Shown piece by piece: positions 25,290 to 33,327 of a stretch of 64,000 nucleotides of DNA. Under the pieces are notes generated by a model. That model was not told the origin of the DNA and did no database searches. It worked only from the letters and a program-made list of their open reading frames with translations. The position numbers were made by a program, and so were the translations under genes. The number at the start of each line of letters is the position of its first letter. Positions within the stretch are counted from its first letter, which is position 1. Source of the DNA: an uncultured Candidatus Melainabacteria bacterium (GTDB lineage Bacteria; Cyanobacteriota; Vampirovibrionia; Gastranaerophilales; Gastranaerophilaceae); NCBI GenBank assembly GCA_934718085.1, contig CAKUZL010000005.1:1-64000 (forward strand). Direction: 5' to 3'.

Positions 25290-25336
25290 ATCACATACAA
25301 TATAAAAAGGGTGCTCCCCCGCATATTGAATGTGAT
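25290..25336 (+). promoter_or_regulatory. Large hairpin between rpsJ and rplC
   Basis: A 14-base arm (25290-25303) pairs with 25323-25336 in 13 of 14 positions, around a 19-base loop that itself can form a GGG/CCC stem. No T-run follows. It could be an autoregulatory site for a ribosomal protein, an RNase III site or an mRNA stabiliser. The structure is visible; the role is inferred. Confidence 0.55.
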
Positions 25337-25384
25337 CTGCGAGACGAACGGAAAACGCAGCGCTCACAAAAAGAAAGGTACAAC

Positions 25385-26023
25385 ATGACACTCGGAGTAA
25401 TTGGAAAGAAATTGGGAATGACCCAAGTTTTTGACGAACAAGGGTTGGCGATTCCCGTAACCGTAATCAAAGTAGAACCTTTGACGGTTACACAAATCAA
25501 AACGACGGATACCGACGGATATAATGCAATTCAAACGGCTTACGAACCTGCAAAGGAAAAACACTTGACGAAAGCCGAAATCGGACACTTTGCAAAGAAC
25601 AAGTTGGAAAACTTCAGACACTTGCAAGAGTTCAGAGTAGACAATCCGGAAGCATTCGAAATCGGACAAAAGATAGATTTATCGGTACTTAACGACGTAC
25701 AGAAGGTCGACGTTACAGGGATATCGATAGGTAAAGGGTTCCAAGGGACCGTTAAGAGATGGAACTTCTCGAGAGGACCTATGGGACACGGTTCGAAAAA
25801 CCACAGAGAACCCGGATCTATCGGTGCAGGCACAACTCCCGGCCGTGTAATAAAAGGGAAAAGAATGGCAGGCAACATGGGTAACGAAAGAGTTACGGTA
25901 ACCAAGTTGACTGTAGTAAAAGCGGACAACGAAAACGGACTTTTATTGGTAAAGGGTTCGGTACCGGGTCCTGAAGGAAAGTCGGTAACAATTGTACCCT
26001 CAAGAGTTAAATGGAACTCTTAA
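25385..26023 (+). CDS. rplC: 50S ribosomal protein L3
   Basis: L3 nucleates 50S assembly and reaches the peptidyl transferase centre. The 212 residues start GVIGKKLGMTQVFDEQG and carry the conserved extended arm (SRGPMGHGSKNHREPGSIG followed by TTPGRVIKGKRMAGNMG). AGAAAGG lies before the ATG. The spacing to rplD is 18 bases. Length and all signature stretches are normal. Confidence 0.98.
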   Translation: MTLGVIGKKLGMTQVFDEQGLAIPVTVIKVEPLTVTQIKTTDTDGYNAIQTAYEPAKEKHLTKAEIGHFAKNKLENFRHLQEFRVDNPEAFEIGQKIDLSVLNDVQKVDVTGISIGKGFQGTVKRWNFSRGPMGHGSKNHREPGSIGAGTTPGRVIKGKRMAGNMGNERVTVTKLTVVKADNENGLLLVKGSVPGPEGKSVTIVPSRVKWNS

Positions 26024-26041
26024 TTATAAGGAATAAAAGCA

Positions 26042-26677
26042 ATGACAAAAGAAGTTTCAATATTAAACACAAGCGGAAAGCAAGTCGGACAAATAGCTTT
26101 GGACGACAAAGTCTTCGGAGTTGAGCCCAATATCCACGTAATGCACTTGGCATTGAGAAGACAATTGAACAATGCAAGACAAGGAACGGCATGCACGAAG
26201 ACAAGAGCCGAAGTATCGGGCGGCGGAAAGAAACCGTGGAAGCAAAAAGGAACGGGGCGTGCGAGAGCAGGTTCGTTGAGAAGTCCTTTGTTTGCGGGCG
26301 GCGGTGTAATCTTCGGGCCCAAACCGAGAGATTATTCTTTCAAAATGCCTCAGAAGGCAAGAAAGTTGGCGCTCAGATCGGCACTTTCGGCAAGAATAGA
26401 AAATACTGTTTTGGTGAAAGATTTTTCGGAAATCGCGGAACCCAAAACTAAATTAATGGTTGAATGTTTGAAATCATTAAAAGCTGAAGGAAAGATTTTG
26501 ATAGTGGCGGACGTAAAAGCGGCAGAAAACGCACATTTGGAACTTGCTGCAAGAAACATCCCTACGGTAAGAATAATTCTTCCCTCGAATTTGAACGTAA
26601 AAGATTTGTTGGAAGCGGATACGTTGGTAATGACGGAATCTGCGGTCAACGAAATTACTGAGAGGTTATCCGAATAA
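26042..26677 (+). CDS. rplD: 50S ribosomal protein L4
   Basis: L4 lines the polypeptide exit tunnel and in some bacteria represses its own operon. The 211 residues contain the tunnel loop (KPWKQKGTGRARAGSLRSP, then GGGVIFGPKPRDYSFKMP) and the C-terminal globular part. AAGGAA precedes the ATG at 26042. The stop overlaps the rplW start by one base. If autoregulation occurs here, the hairpin between rpsJ and rplC would be a candidate target. Confidence 0.98.
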   Translation: MTKEVSILNTSGKQVGQIALDDKVFGVEPNIHVMHLALRRQLNNARQGTACTKTRAEVSGGGKKPWKQKGTGRARAGSLRSPLFAGGGVIFGPKPRDYSFKMPQKARKLALRSALSARIENTVLVKDFSEIAEPKTKLMVECLKSLKAEGKILIVADVKAAENAHLELAARNIPTVRIILPSNLNVKDLLEADTLVMTESAVNEITERLSE

Positions 26678-26985
26678 TGAGTAACTTGAGACAAAACAAA
26701 GAAAAATTATATGACGTGTTGAAAAGACCGATTATAACGGAAAAATCAATGGCAGCAACCACGATGAACAAGTACACGTTCGAAGTCAACAAAGACGCAA
26801 CGAAAGTGGAAATAGCGCAAGCGGTTGAATTGGCATTTCCGGGCAGAAAAGTAACGAAGGTTCAAACGATATACATGCCTTCTCACGCAAAGAGAATGGG
26901 ATACAGCGCAGGACGGACGCAATCCGGAAAGAAAGCCGTTGTAACGATAGAAGGCGAACCTTTGGAAGAATTAACGGGGGCATAA
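26677..26985 (+). CDS. rplW: 50S ribosomal protein L23
   Basis: L23 sits at the tunnel exit and is the docking site of trigger factor and signal recognition particle. The 102 residues show LKRPIITEKSMAA and YTFEVNKDATKVEIAQAVE, the family hallmarks, with the extended loop KAKRMGYSAGRT-like region in HAKRMGYSAGRTQSG. The start overlaps rplD, and a purine-rich GAGAGG in the end of rplD acts as ribosome site. rplB follows after three bases. Confidence 0.98.
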   Translation: MSNLRQNKEKLYDVLKRPIITEKSMAATTMNKYTFEVNKDATKVEIAQAVELAFPGRKVTKVQTIYMPSHAKRMGYSAGRTQSGKKAVVTIEGEPLEELTGA

Positions 26986-26988
26986 ACA

Positions 26989-27819
26989 ATGGCAATCAGA
27001 AAGATAAATCCTACATCTCCGGGTCAAAGAGGAATGACCAAAAGTGATTTTGCGGAAATAACGACTTCGAAGCCCGAAAAATCATTGATGAAACCTCTTT
27101 CGAAAAAAGGCGGAAGAAACAATACGGGAAGAATCACGTGTCGTCACAAAGGGGGCGGACACAAGAGAGCATACCGTGTAATAGATTTTAAAAGAGAAAA
27201 GTTCGGAATACCCGCAACGGTAAAAACGATTGAATACGATCCGAACAGAAACGTAAGAATATCGCTCGTTGTATACGCGGACGGCGAAAAGAGATATATT
27301 TTGACTCCTCACGGATTGAACGTCGGAGACAAGATAGTTTCGGGTCCCGGAGCGGATATATTGACGGGTAACGCACTTCCTTTGGATATGATACCTTTGG
27401 GAACGTTGGTACACTGCATAGAATTGGCACCGGGAAGAGGAGCCAAGATGATAAGAACGGCAGGCGGATCGGCGCAATTGATGGCAAAAGAAGGCAATTA
27501 CGTAACGTTAAAGATGGCAAGTTCCGAAATGAGAATGGTACGCAAGGAATGCCTGGCGACGGTCGGAGTTCTTGGAAACGCGGAATACAAGAACATGAAG
27601 ATAGGTAAGGCCGGGAGAACAAGATATCTCGGAATCAGACCTACGGTCAGAGGTGTAACGATGAACCCTTGCGATCACCCTCACGGCGGTGGTGAAGGTA
27701 AAACGGGTCCCGGCGGACATCCCAAAACACCTTGGGGTAAACCTGCATTGGGTATGAAGACCAGAAAAGTAGCAAAAGCTTCTGACAGATTGATAGTAAG
27801 AAGAAGAAGACGCGGATAA
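26989..27819 (+). CDS. rplB: 50S ribosomal protein L2
   Basis: L2 is required for subunit association and peptidyl transfer. The 276 residues have the normal length, with the N-terminal NTGRITCRHKGGGHKR, the central GDKIVSGPGADI and the highly conserved C-terminal MNPCDHPHGGGEGKTGPGG containing the functional histidine. GGGGG in the end of rplW precedes the ATG. No insertions or missing segments are seen. Confidence 0.98.
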   Translation: MAIRKINPTSPGQRGMTKSDFAEITTSKPEKSLMKPLSKKGGRNNTGRITCRHKGGGHKRAYRVIDFKREKFGIPATVKTIEYDPNRNVRISLVVYADGEKRYILTPHGLNVGDKIVSGPGADILTGNALPLDMIPLGTLVHCIELAPGRGAKMIRTAGGSAQLMAKEGNYVTLKMASSEMRMVRKECLATVGVLGNAEYKNMKIGKAGRTRYLGIRPTVRGVTMNPCDHPHGGGEGKTGPGGHPKTPWGKPALGMKTRKVAKASDRLIVRRRRRG

Positions 27820-27830
27820 GGAGAATATAA

Positions 27831-28112
27831 ATGGCTCGTTCACTTAAAAAAGGACCTTATGTTCATGCCTCGCTGCAAAGCAAGATAGAAAAGATGAATG
27901 CATCGGGCGAGAAGAAAGTAATAAAGACTTGGTCCAGAGCATCTATGATAGTTCCGGATATGTTGGGACACACGATAGCCGTACATAACGGAAAGACGCA
28001 CGTACCCGTATACGTAACGGAACAAATGGTCGGACACCGATTGGGCGAATTTGCACCTACGAGAATGTTCAGAGGTCACGCCGGTCAGGACAAGACAGCG
28101 AAAAGGAAGTAG
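27831..28112 (+). CDS. rpsS: 30S ribosomal protein S19
   Basis: S19 lies in the 30S head near the decoding-site tRNAs. The 93 residues match the family throughout: RSLKKGPYVHASLQSKIE, IKTWSRASMIVPDMLGHTI, VHNGKTHVPVYVTEQMVGH and LGEFAPTRMFRGH. AAGGAGAA precedes the ATG by seven bases. It lies two bases before rplV. Confidence 0.98.
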   Translation: MARSLKKGPYVHASLQSKIEKMNASGEKKVIKTWSRASMIVPDMLGHTIAVHNGKTHVPVYVTEQMVGHRLGEFAPTRMFRGHAGQDKTAKRK

Positions 28113-28114
28113 AT

Positions 28115-28462
28115 ATGGAAGCTAAGGCAATACAAAAAGACATAAGAATGACGGCGAGAAAACTTCGCAGAGTCATCAACGAAGTAAGAGGCAAATCGGT
28201 AATCGAAGCTTTGAAGATTCTTAAGTTCATGCCTTATATGGCGGCAAGAACGGTCGAGAAGAATTTGACGGCTGCAATTGCGAATGCATCGGAGAAAGCG
28301 GGACTTACTCCGGAGCAATTGAAGATATCCGAGATATACGCTGACGAAAGCACGACGTTAAAGAGAGCGAAACCCAGAGCGCAAGGCAGAATGTATGCGC
28401 GCGTAAGACGTTCGTCGCATTTGACGGTAAAAGTAACGGAAATTACGAAACAGGAGAAATAA
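28115..28462 (+). CDS. rplV: 50S ribosomal protein L22
   Basis: L22 contributes a long beta-hairpin to the exit tunnel, a site of macrolide resistance mutations. The 115 residues contain MTARKLRRVINEVRGKSV and the hairpin region RAKPRAQGRMYARVRRSSH with no insertion. AAAAGGAAG ending rpsS serves as ribosome site. The next gene, rpsC, begins three bases after the stop. Confidence 0.98.
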   Translation: MEAKAIQKDIRMTARKLRRVINEVRGKSVIEALKILKFMPYMAARTVEKNLTAAIANASEKAGLTPEQLKISEIYADESTTLKRAKPRAQGRMYARVRRSSHLTVKVTEITKQEK

Positions 28463-28465
28463 AAA

Positions 28466-29236
28466 GTGGGACAAAAGACACACCCGACAGGGTTTAGAGT
28501 AGGAATAATACAAAACTGGGGAAGCACCTGGTTTGCGAAGAAGAGTAATTATCCGAAGTTTTTGGCGGAAGACGCAAAGATAAGAAAATTCGTCAAGAAG
28601 AAGCTTTATACTGCGGGAATCTCGAAGATACAAATCGCAAGAAAAGCACAAAGCATAACGGTAACTTTGGTAACCGCGAAGCCGGGTATAGTAGTCGGCA
28701 GAGGCGGACAGGGAATCGAAGAGTTGAAGGCGGCGGTATCGAAATTGATAGGCAAGCCCGTGACGATAGATGTGCTTGAAGTAGCGAGAGTCGATGCCGA
28801 TGCACAATTGGCGGCGGAATCGGTAGCATTGCAGCTTGAAAAGCGTATCGCGTTCAGAAGAGCGATGAAACAGGTAATGCAACGTACGATGAGAGCCGGA
28901 GTACAAGGCGTAAAGATAATGGTATCGGGACGTTTGGGCGGAGCCGAAATTGCGAGAAGCGAATGGGCGAAGGAAGGCAGAATACCTCTTCAAACATTGA
29001 GAGCGGACGTAGATTACGGTTTTGCGGAAGCGGATACGATAATGGGAAAAATCGGCGTAAAGGTATGGATTTTCAAAGGCGACCTTATGCCGGGAGAAAA
29101 AGCCGATGCAAACGTTAAGGCGAGAAAATCGGGCGCGGATTATTCGAATTCGGAAGACAGACCCGTCGGAAGAAGAAGAAAGAGAAGCGCTGCACCGAAA
29201 GCGCCTGCGGCTGAAGACACGGCAGCAAAAGAATAA
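28466..29236 (+). CDS. rpsC: 30S ribosomal protein S3
   Basis: S3 is part of the mRNA entry helicase of the 30S subunit. It starts with GTG at 28466 behind CAGGAGAA and begins in the usual way (GQKTHPTGFRVGIIQNW). The KH domain contains VGRGGQGIEELKAAV. At 256 residues it is longer than the E. coli protein (233) because of a basic and alanine-rich tail after residue 215 (RPVGRRRKRSAAPKAP), a type of extension seen in many bacteria. It is followed by a 31-base gap. Confidence 0.98.
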   Translation: MGQKTHPTGFRVGIIQNWGSTWFAKKSNYPKFLAEDAKIRKFVKKKLYTAGISKIQIARKAQSITVTLVTAKPGIVVGRGGQGIEELKAAVSKLIGKPVTIDVLEVARVDADAQLAAESVALQLEKRIAFRRAMKQVMQRTMRAGVQGVKIMVSGRLGGAEIARSEWAKEGRIPLQTLRADVDYGFAEADTIMGKIGVKVWIFKGDLMPGEKADANVKARKSGADYSNSEDRPVGRRRKRSAAPKAPAAEDTAAKE

Positions 29237-29267
29237 GAAATAAAAAAATCAGGAGCGAAAAACAACA

Positions 29268-29678
29268 ATGTTAATGCCCAAAAAGACAAAATATCGTAAG
29301 AAAATGAAAGGCAGAATGACCGGTACCGAAACGAGAGGAACGGTGCTTGAATTCGGTTCGTACGGAATACAGACGACGGAACCCGCATGGATAACGGGAA
29401 GACAGATAGAAGCCGCAAGAAGAGCGATGACCCGTGAGATAAAAAGAGGCGGAAACGTCTGGATAAAGATATTCCCCGACAAACCGATAACGGCGAAACC
29501 TGCCGAAACACGTATGGGAAAAGGAAAAGGGAACCCGGAATACTGGGTAGCCGTAGTAAAGCCCGGAAGAGTCTTGTTTGAAATCGAATATTCTTCGAGA
29601 GAAGTAGCGATAAGAGCATTGGAACTTGCGGCGCAAAAGCTTCCCGTGAAAGTAAAAATAATCGAGAAACAGGTATAG
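29268..29678 (+). CDS. rplP: 50S ribosomal protein L16
   Basis: L16 helps position tRNA in the A site. The 136 residues have PKKTKYRKKMKGRMTGTETRG, the AAARRAMTRE-like EAARRAMTREIKRGGNVWI, and PAETRMGKGKGNPEYWVAVV. AGGAGCG lies upstream of the ATG at 29268; a second ATG two codons later would also be possible. The stop lies five bases before rpmC. Confidence 0.98.
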   Translation: MLMPKKTKYRKKMKGRMTGTETRGTVLEFGSYGIQTTEPAWITGRQIEAARRAMTREIKRGGNVWIKIFPDKPITAKPAETRMGKGKGNPEYWVAVVKPGRVLFEIEYSSREVAIRALELAAQKLPVKVKIIEKQV

Positions 29679-29683
29679 CGAAA

Positions 29684-29872
29684 ATGAAAATTGAAGAAAT
29701 ACGTGAAAAGACGGTTGAAGAGTTGAAGCAGGCAGCGGTAGATTGCAAGAAACAATTGTTTGAGTTAAGATTGCAAAAGTCGATGCACAAGCTTGAAAAT
29801 ACCGCGCAAATCGGAAACGTAAAGCGGGATATAGCGAGAATCAAGACCGTAATCAGACAAAAAGAGCAGTAA
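29684..29872 (+). CDS. rpmC: 50S ribosomal protein L29
   Basis: L29 is a small two-helix protein near the tunnel exit. The 62 residues include IREKTVEELKQAAVDCKKQL, FELRLQKSMHKLENTAQIG and RDIARIKTVI, all typical. It lies between rplP and rpsQ as in nearly all bacteria. The ribosome site is weak (AGCGAAA), so translation may be coupled to rplP. Confidence 0.97.
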   Translation: MKIEEIREKTVEELKQAAVDCKKQLFELRLQKSMHKLENTAQIGNVKRDIARIKTVIRQKEQ

Positions 29873-29884
29873 GAAGAGGTCAAA

Positions 29885-30130
29885 ATGCCTAAGAAAGAAA
29901 AACAGGGAACGGTAGTAAGCAACAAGAGCGACAAGACGGTTGTTGTAAAGGTTGCGGAATACAATCCTCACCCCAAGTATAAGAAAATTATCGAAACGAC
30001 TAAGAATTATAAGGCGCACGATGCCAACAATACCTGCAAGCCGGGAGACGTGGTCAGAATCGTAGAGACGAGACCCATGTCGGCAGACAAGAGATGGACG
30101 GTATCGAAGGTTGTAGAGGCTGCCGAGTAG
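29885..30130 (+). CDS. rpsQ: 30S ribosomal protein S17
   Basis: S17 is a primary 16S rRNA binding OB-fold protein. The 81 residues contain GTVVSNKSDKTVVVKVA, HPKYKKIIETTKNYKAHD and GDVVRIVETRPMSADKRW, the complete family pattern. AAGAGG precedes the ATG. The spacer to rplN is 22 bases and contains its ribosome site. Confidence 0.98.
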   Translation: MPKKEKQGTVVSNKSDKTVVVKVAEYNPHPKYKKIIETTKNYKAHDANNTCKPGDVVRIVETRPMSADKRWTVSKVVEAAE

Positions 30131-30152
30131 TCGGATAAAGGAAGAACGAGAA

Positions 30153-30521
30153 ATGATACAACAGGAAACAAGATTACAGGTTGCCGACAACACGGGTGCA
30201 AAAGAGCTTTTGTGCATCAGAGTTTTAGGCAGTTCGAATAAGAAATTTGCGTACGTAGGTGACGTAATAGTTGCCGCGGTAAAGGATGCGACGCCGAACA
30301 TGGCGGTAAAGAAGTCCGAAGTTGTAAAGGCGGTAGTTGTAAGAACGAAGCACGACATCAAGCGGGCGGACGGATCCGTAATCAGATTTGACGAAAACGC
30401 GGCAGTAATAATCAATAAGGACGGAAGCCCGAGAGGGACTCGTGTATTCGGGCCCGTAGCTCGTGAGCTCAGAGAGAAGAATTTCATGAAAATTATATCT
30501 CTTGCGCCGGAAGTTATTTAG
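30153..30521 (+). CDS. rplN: 50S ribosomal protein L14
   Basis: L14 forms an intersubunit bridge. The 122-residue length is exact, beginning IQQETRLQVADNTGAKELL and including the RRADGSVIRFDENAAV-like KRADGSVIRFDENAAVI and GTRVFGPVARELREKNF. GGAAGAACGAG is upstream of the ATG. Nothing unusual is seen. Confidence 0.98.
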   Translation: MIQQETRLQVADNTGAKELLCIRVLGSSNKKFAYVGDVIVAAVKDATPNMAVKKSEVVKAVVVRTKHDIKRADGSVIRFDENAAVIINKDGSPRGTRVFGPVARELREKNFMKIISLAPEVI

Positions 30522-30532
30522 GAGAAAAGACA

Positions 30533-30883
30533 ATGAGAAACAGAAAGAAACCTGTCGAACCGCACAACATACATCTCAGAACGGGAGATAAGGCAGTGGT
30601 TATTTCCGGAAAAGACAAGGGAAAAATCGGAACCGTGAAGAAAGTATTGACGGCGAAGAACAGCGTCCTTGTCGAAGGCGTGAACATGATAACCAAAGCG
30701 CAGAAGGCAAATCCGATGGCGAACATTCAAGGCGGATTGGTAAAGAAAGAAGCGCCGATGGAATCGTCGAAGCTGATGCTTTATTGCCCGAATTGCGAAA
30801 AATCGACGAGAATAAAGTACGAAGTAAGAAACGACAAGAAAGTTCGCGTATGTAAAAAATGCGGCGAGCAATTGGATGTGTAA
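30533..30883 (+). CDS. rplX: 50S ribosomal protein L24 with four-cysteine C-terminus
   Basis: L24 initiates 50S assembly. The KOW motif is GDKAVVISGKDKGKIGTV (about residues 19-36), followed by EGVNMITKAQKANP. The C-terminal third carries CPNCEKSTRIKYE and then CKKCG, a four-cysteine arrangement likely to bind zinc, present in a subset of bacterial L24. The 116-residue length is normal. AGGAG lies before the ATG. An 88-base spacer follows before rplE, larger than the usual gap in this operon. Confidence 0.97.
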   Translation: MRNRKKPVEPHNIHLRTGDKAVVISGKDKGKIGTVKKVLTAKNSVLVEGVNMITKAQKANPMANIQGGLVKKEAPMESSKLMLYCPNCEKSTRIKYEVRNDKKVRVCKKCGEQLDV

Positions 30884-30970
30884 AGAAAGAATAAGAAAAC
30901 ACGAAAACGCATGGGCAACTTATTTTGTTTGTAATAGAATGAAGTTGCATTCTGCGGAAAGGAAAAGAAA

Positions 30971-31525
30971 ATGACGGCTACAAAGACCGAAGATTTAAGA
31001 AAGAAATACGAAGAATCGGTAAAAGGACAACTTAAAGAGCATTTTAAGTATGAAAATATTCATCAAATCCCGAAATTGAACAAGATTGTAATCAATATGG
31101 GTGTAGGTGAAGCGTGCCACAATTCGAAGTTGGCGGAACTTACCGTGAAGCAATTGACGAAGATTGCGGGACAAAGAGCGGTAACGACGAAAGCGAAAAA
31201 ATCAATCGCGGCGTTCAAGTTAAGAGAAGGGATGCCTGTCGGAGCAATGGTAACGTTGCGCGGCGACAGAATGTATGATTTTCTTCAAAAGCTTATATGC
31301 GTAGTGCTTCCGAGAATCAGAGACTTCAGAGGGATAAGCTCGAAGAGTTTCGACGGAAGAGGAAATTATACGATCGGATTAAAAGAGCAATCATTGTTTC
31401 CCGAAATCGGATATGATGAAGTAGAGACCGTGCTCGGGATGAATATATCTGTTATAACGACGGCGAAGACCGATGAAGAAGCGAGACAGTTGTTGGCGTT
31501 TCTCGGAATGCCGTTCAAGAAATAA
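30971..31525 (+). CDS. rplE: 50S ribosomal protein L5
   Basis: L5 contacts 5S rRNA and the P-site tRNA in the central protuberance. The 184 residues contain IPKLNKIVINMGVGEACHN, KAKKSIAAFKLREGMPVG, RIRDFRGISSKSFDGRGNY and TAKTDEEARQLLAFLGMPF, as expected. GGAAAGG precedes the ATG. It is directly followed by rpsN after 11 bases. Confidence 0.98.
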   Translation: MTATKTEDLRKKYEESVKGQLKEHFKYENIHQIPKLNKIVINMGVGEACHNSKLAELTVKQLTKIAGQRAVTTKAKKSIAAFKLREGMPVGAMVTLRGDRMYDFLQKLICVVLPRIRDFRGISSKSFDGRGNYTIGLKEQSLFPEIGYDEVETVLGMNISVITTAKTDEEARQLLAFLGMPFKK

Positions 31526-31536
31526 GGAGCAAAACC

Positions 31537-31743
31537 GTGGCTAAAAAGTCAATGATAAATAAGGAACAAACAAGGGAAGCGCTTGTAGCGGCAGGAAAAT
31601 ATCCCAAGGTAAGATTGCACAACAGATGTGCGATATGCGGCAGACCTCACGGATTTCACAGAGATTTCGGTCTTTGCAGAATTCACTTGAGAGAAATGGC
31701 GCACAAAGGGTTACTTCCCGGCGTAACGAAAGCAAGCTGGTAG
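31537..31743 (+). CDS. rpsN: 30S ribosomal protein S14, zinc type with Cys-to-His change
   Basis: This is the short zinc-dependent S14 (68 residues) of the 30S head. The usual four zinc cysteines are C31, C34, C47 and residue 50; here residue 50 is histidine (CRIH instead of CRIC), which can still coordinate zinc. The N-terminus carries an extra segment (INKEQTREALVAAGKYPKVR) compared with the 61-residue classic form. It begins with GTG behind AAGGAGC. The rest, including GRPHGFHRDFGLC, is typical. Confidence 0.95.
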   Translation: MAKKSMINKEQTREALVAAGKYPKVRLHNRCAICGRPHGFHRDFGLCRIHLREMAHKGLLPGVTKASW

Positions 31744-31783
31744 GTTTGTTGAATATAAATAAAACGGAAAAGGAAAAAGACGA

Positions 31784-32179
31784 ATGAATACAGATCCTAT
31801 AGCAGATATGCTTACAAGAATCAGAAATGCAAATATGATTTCGCATCCGGAAGTGGAAATGCCTGCGTCGAACTTGAAGATAGAATTGGCGAAGCTTTTG
31901 AAGAGCGAAGGATATATATCGGAATACGAAGTTAAAGAAAACGGAAAATTCAGAACATTGAGAGTTGTTTTGAAGTACGACGAAAACAAGAGACCGATAA
32001 TAACGAATTTGCAAAGAGTATCCCGTCCGGGGCTGAGAAACTACAAGAAGGTAAAACACATGCCTCAAGTGCTCGGCGGAATGGGAATTGCGGTACTCAG
32101 TACGAGTAAAGGTTTGTTAACGGACAGACGCGCAAGAAAAGAAAACGTAGGCGGAGAAGTACTTTGCTACGTATGGTAG
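31784..32179 (+). CDS. rpsH: 30S ribosomal protein S8
   Basis: S8 binds the central domain of 16S rRNA and in E. coli represses the spc operon. The 131 residues begin NTDPIADMLTRIRNANMI, and the C-terminus contains the signature LSTSKGLLTDRRARKENVG then GEVLCYVW. GGAAAAGG lies upstream of the ATG. An 84-base spacer separates it from rplF. Confidence 0.98.
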   Translation: MNTDPIADMLTRIRNANMISHPEVEMPASNLKIELAKLLKSEGYISEYEVKENGKFRTLRVVLKYDENKRPIITNLQRVSRPGLRNYKKVKHMPQVLGGMGIAVLSTSKGLLTDRRARKENVGGEVLCYVW

Positions 32180-32263
32180 TTTCGGGTTAAGGCTCGAGGC
32201 GGCAAATCGGCGGAGACGTTTTGATTTGCGGACAGGACAAATTGATAAAACGGAGATAAAACG

Positions 32264-32803
32264 ATGTCACGTATAGGAAAGTTACCGATAGAGATACCTT
32301 CGGGTGTTGAAGTCAAAATAGACGGACAAACGGTTACCGCGAAGGGACCTTTGGGAACATTGAGCGTAACGTTGCGTCCGGAGATAGCCGTTGCATCCGA
32401 AGACAATCACGTAATCGTAACGAGAATAAACGACGAAAGACGTTCGCGTTCATTGCACGGGCTTTCGAGAACGTTGGTTGCGAACGCGATAAACGGGGTG
32501 AAAACGGGATTTACGAAGAAGCTTGAGATAGTAGGTGTAGGTTACCGTGCGGCAATGCAGGGCAACACTTTGAACCTTCAACTCGGATATTCTCACCCGA
32601 TAAATATCGAAGCTCCCGAAGGGATAAAGATAGCAGTCGAAGCGAATACCAAGATAACGGTTACGGGTGCGGATAAGCAGGTAGTCGGCGATTTGGCGGC
32701 ATTGATAAGAAGCAAGAGACCGCCCGAAGTATACAAAGGAAAAGGTGTTAAGTACGAAGGCGAACACATCAGAAGAAAAGCCGGCAAAACAGGTAAAAAA
32801 TAG
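32264..32803 (+). CDS. rplF: 50S ribosomal protein L6
   Basis: L6 stabilises the sarcin-ricin loop region. The 179 residues form two related domains: SRIGKLPIEIPSGVEVKI at the start and SKRPPEVYKGKGVKYEGEH at the end, where the family signature lies. ACGGAG precedes the ATG. The 71-base spacer to rplR includes GAACC/GGTTC and CTTG/CAAG arms (about 32829-32858) that could fold, with no T-run after them. Confidence 0.98.
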   Translation: MSRIGKLPIEIPSGVEVKIDGQTVTAKGPLGTLSVTLRPEIAVASEDNHVIVTRINDERRSRSLHGLSRTLVANAINGVKTGFTKKLEIVGVGYRAAMQGNTLNLQLGYSHPINIEAPEGIKIAVEANTKITVTGADKQVVGDLAALIRSKRPPEVYKGKGVKYEGEHIRRKAGKTGKK

Positions 32804-32874
32804 TAAGTAGCACGAAATAAGCCCGTATGAACCCTTGGTTTTTAACAAGAAGGTTCGGGTGAAAGGAAAGAAAA

Positions 32875-33243
32875 ATGATAAAGACCGAAAACAGAAAAGC
32901 GAAAGCTCAAAAGAGACACAGAAGAATAAGAGTTAAATTGTCGGGAACGACGGAATGCCCGAGATTGGCAGTTTACAGAAGCTCGAAACACATCTATGCT
33001 CAAGTTATAGACGATGTAAAGGGAGTTACTTTGGCGGCTGCATCTTCGGCAGATAAAGAACTCAAGGCAAAATTGGCGCACGGCGGAAACATCGAAGCGG
33101 CTAAGGTTGTCGGAGAAACTCTTGCGAAGCGAGCTTTGAAAGCGTCCGTAAAGGACGTAGTATTTGACAGAGGCGGATTTTTGTACCACGGAAGAGTCGA
33201 AGCTTTGGCAGATGCTGCAAGAGAAGGCGGATTGAATTTCTAA
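32875..33243 (+). CDS. rplR: 50S ribosomal protein L18
   Basis: L18 brings 5S rRNA into the large subunit. The 122 residues have KRHRRIRVKLSGTTECPRL, VYRSSKHIYAQVIDD and VVFDRGGFLYHGRVEALAD. AAAGGAAAG precedes the ATG. In most bacteria rpsE, rpmD, rplO and secY follow at once, but here a strong terminator starts 25 bases after the stop, so L18 closes the operon. Confidence 0.98.
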   Translation: MIKTENRKAKAQKRHRRIRVKLSGTTECPRLAVYRSSKHIYAQVIDDVKGVTLAAASSADKELKAKLAHGGNIEAAKVVGETLAKRALKASVKDVVFDRGGFLYHGRVEALADAAREGGLNF

Positions 33244-33267
33244 TTTTCGTAAGTCATAATGTAAAAG

Positions 33268-33291
33268 GAGGGTTTTCGAACCCTCTTTTTT
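33268..33291 (+). terminator. Strong terminator closing the ribosomal operon
   Basis: GAGGGTT and AACCCTC form a perfect seven-base stem around a TTCG tetraloop, followed by six T. It is one of the best terminators in the window and lies directly after rplR. Confidence 0.9.
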
Positions 33292-33327
33292 GTTGTAGAA
33301 TAGGGAAAAAGTTTCGTGGAGGGAAAT

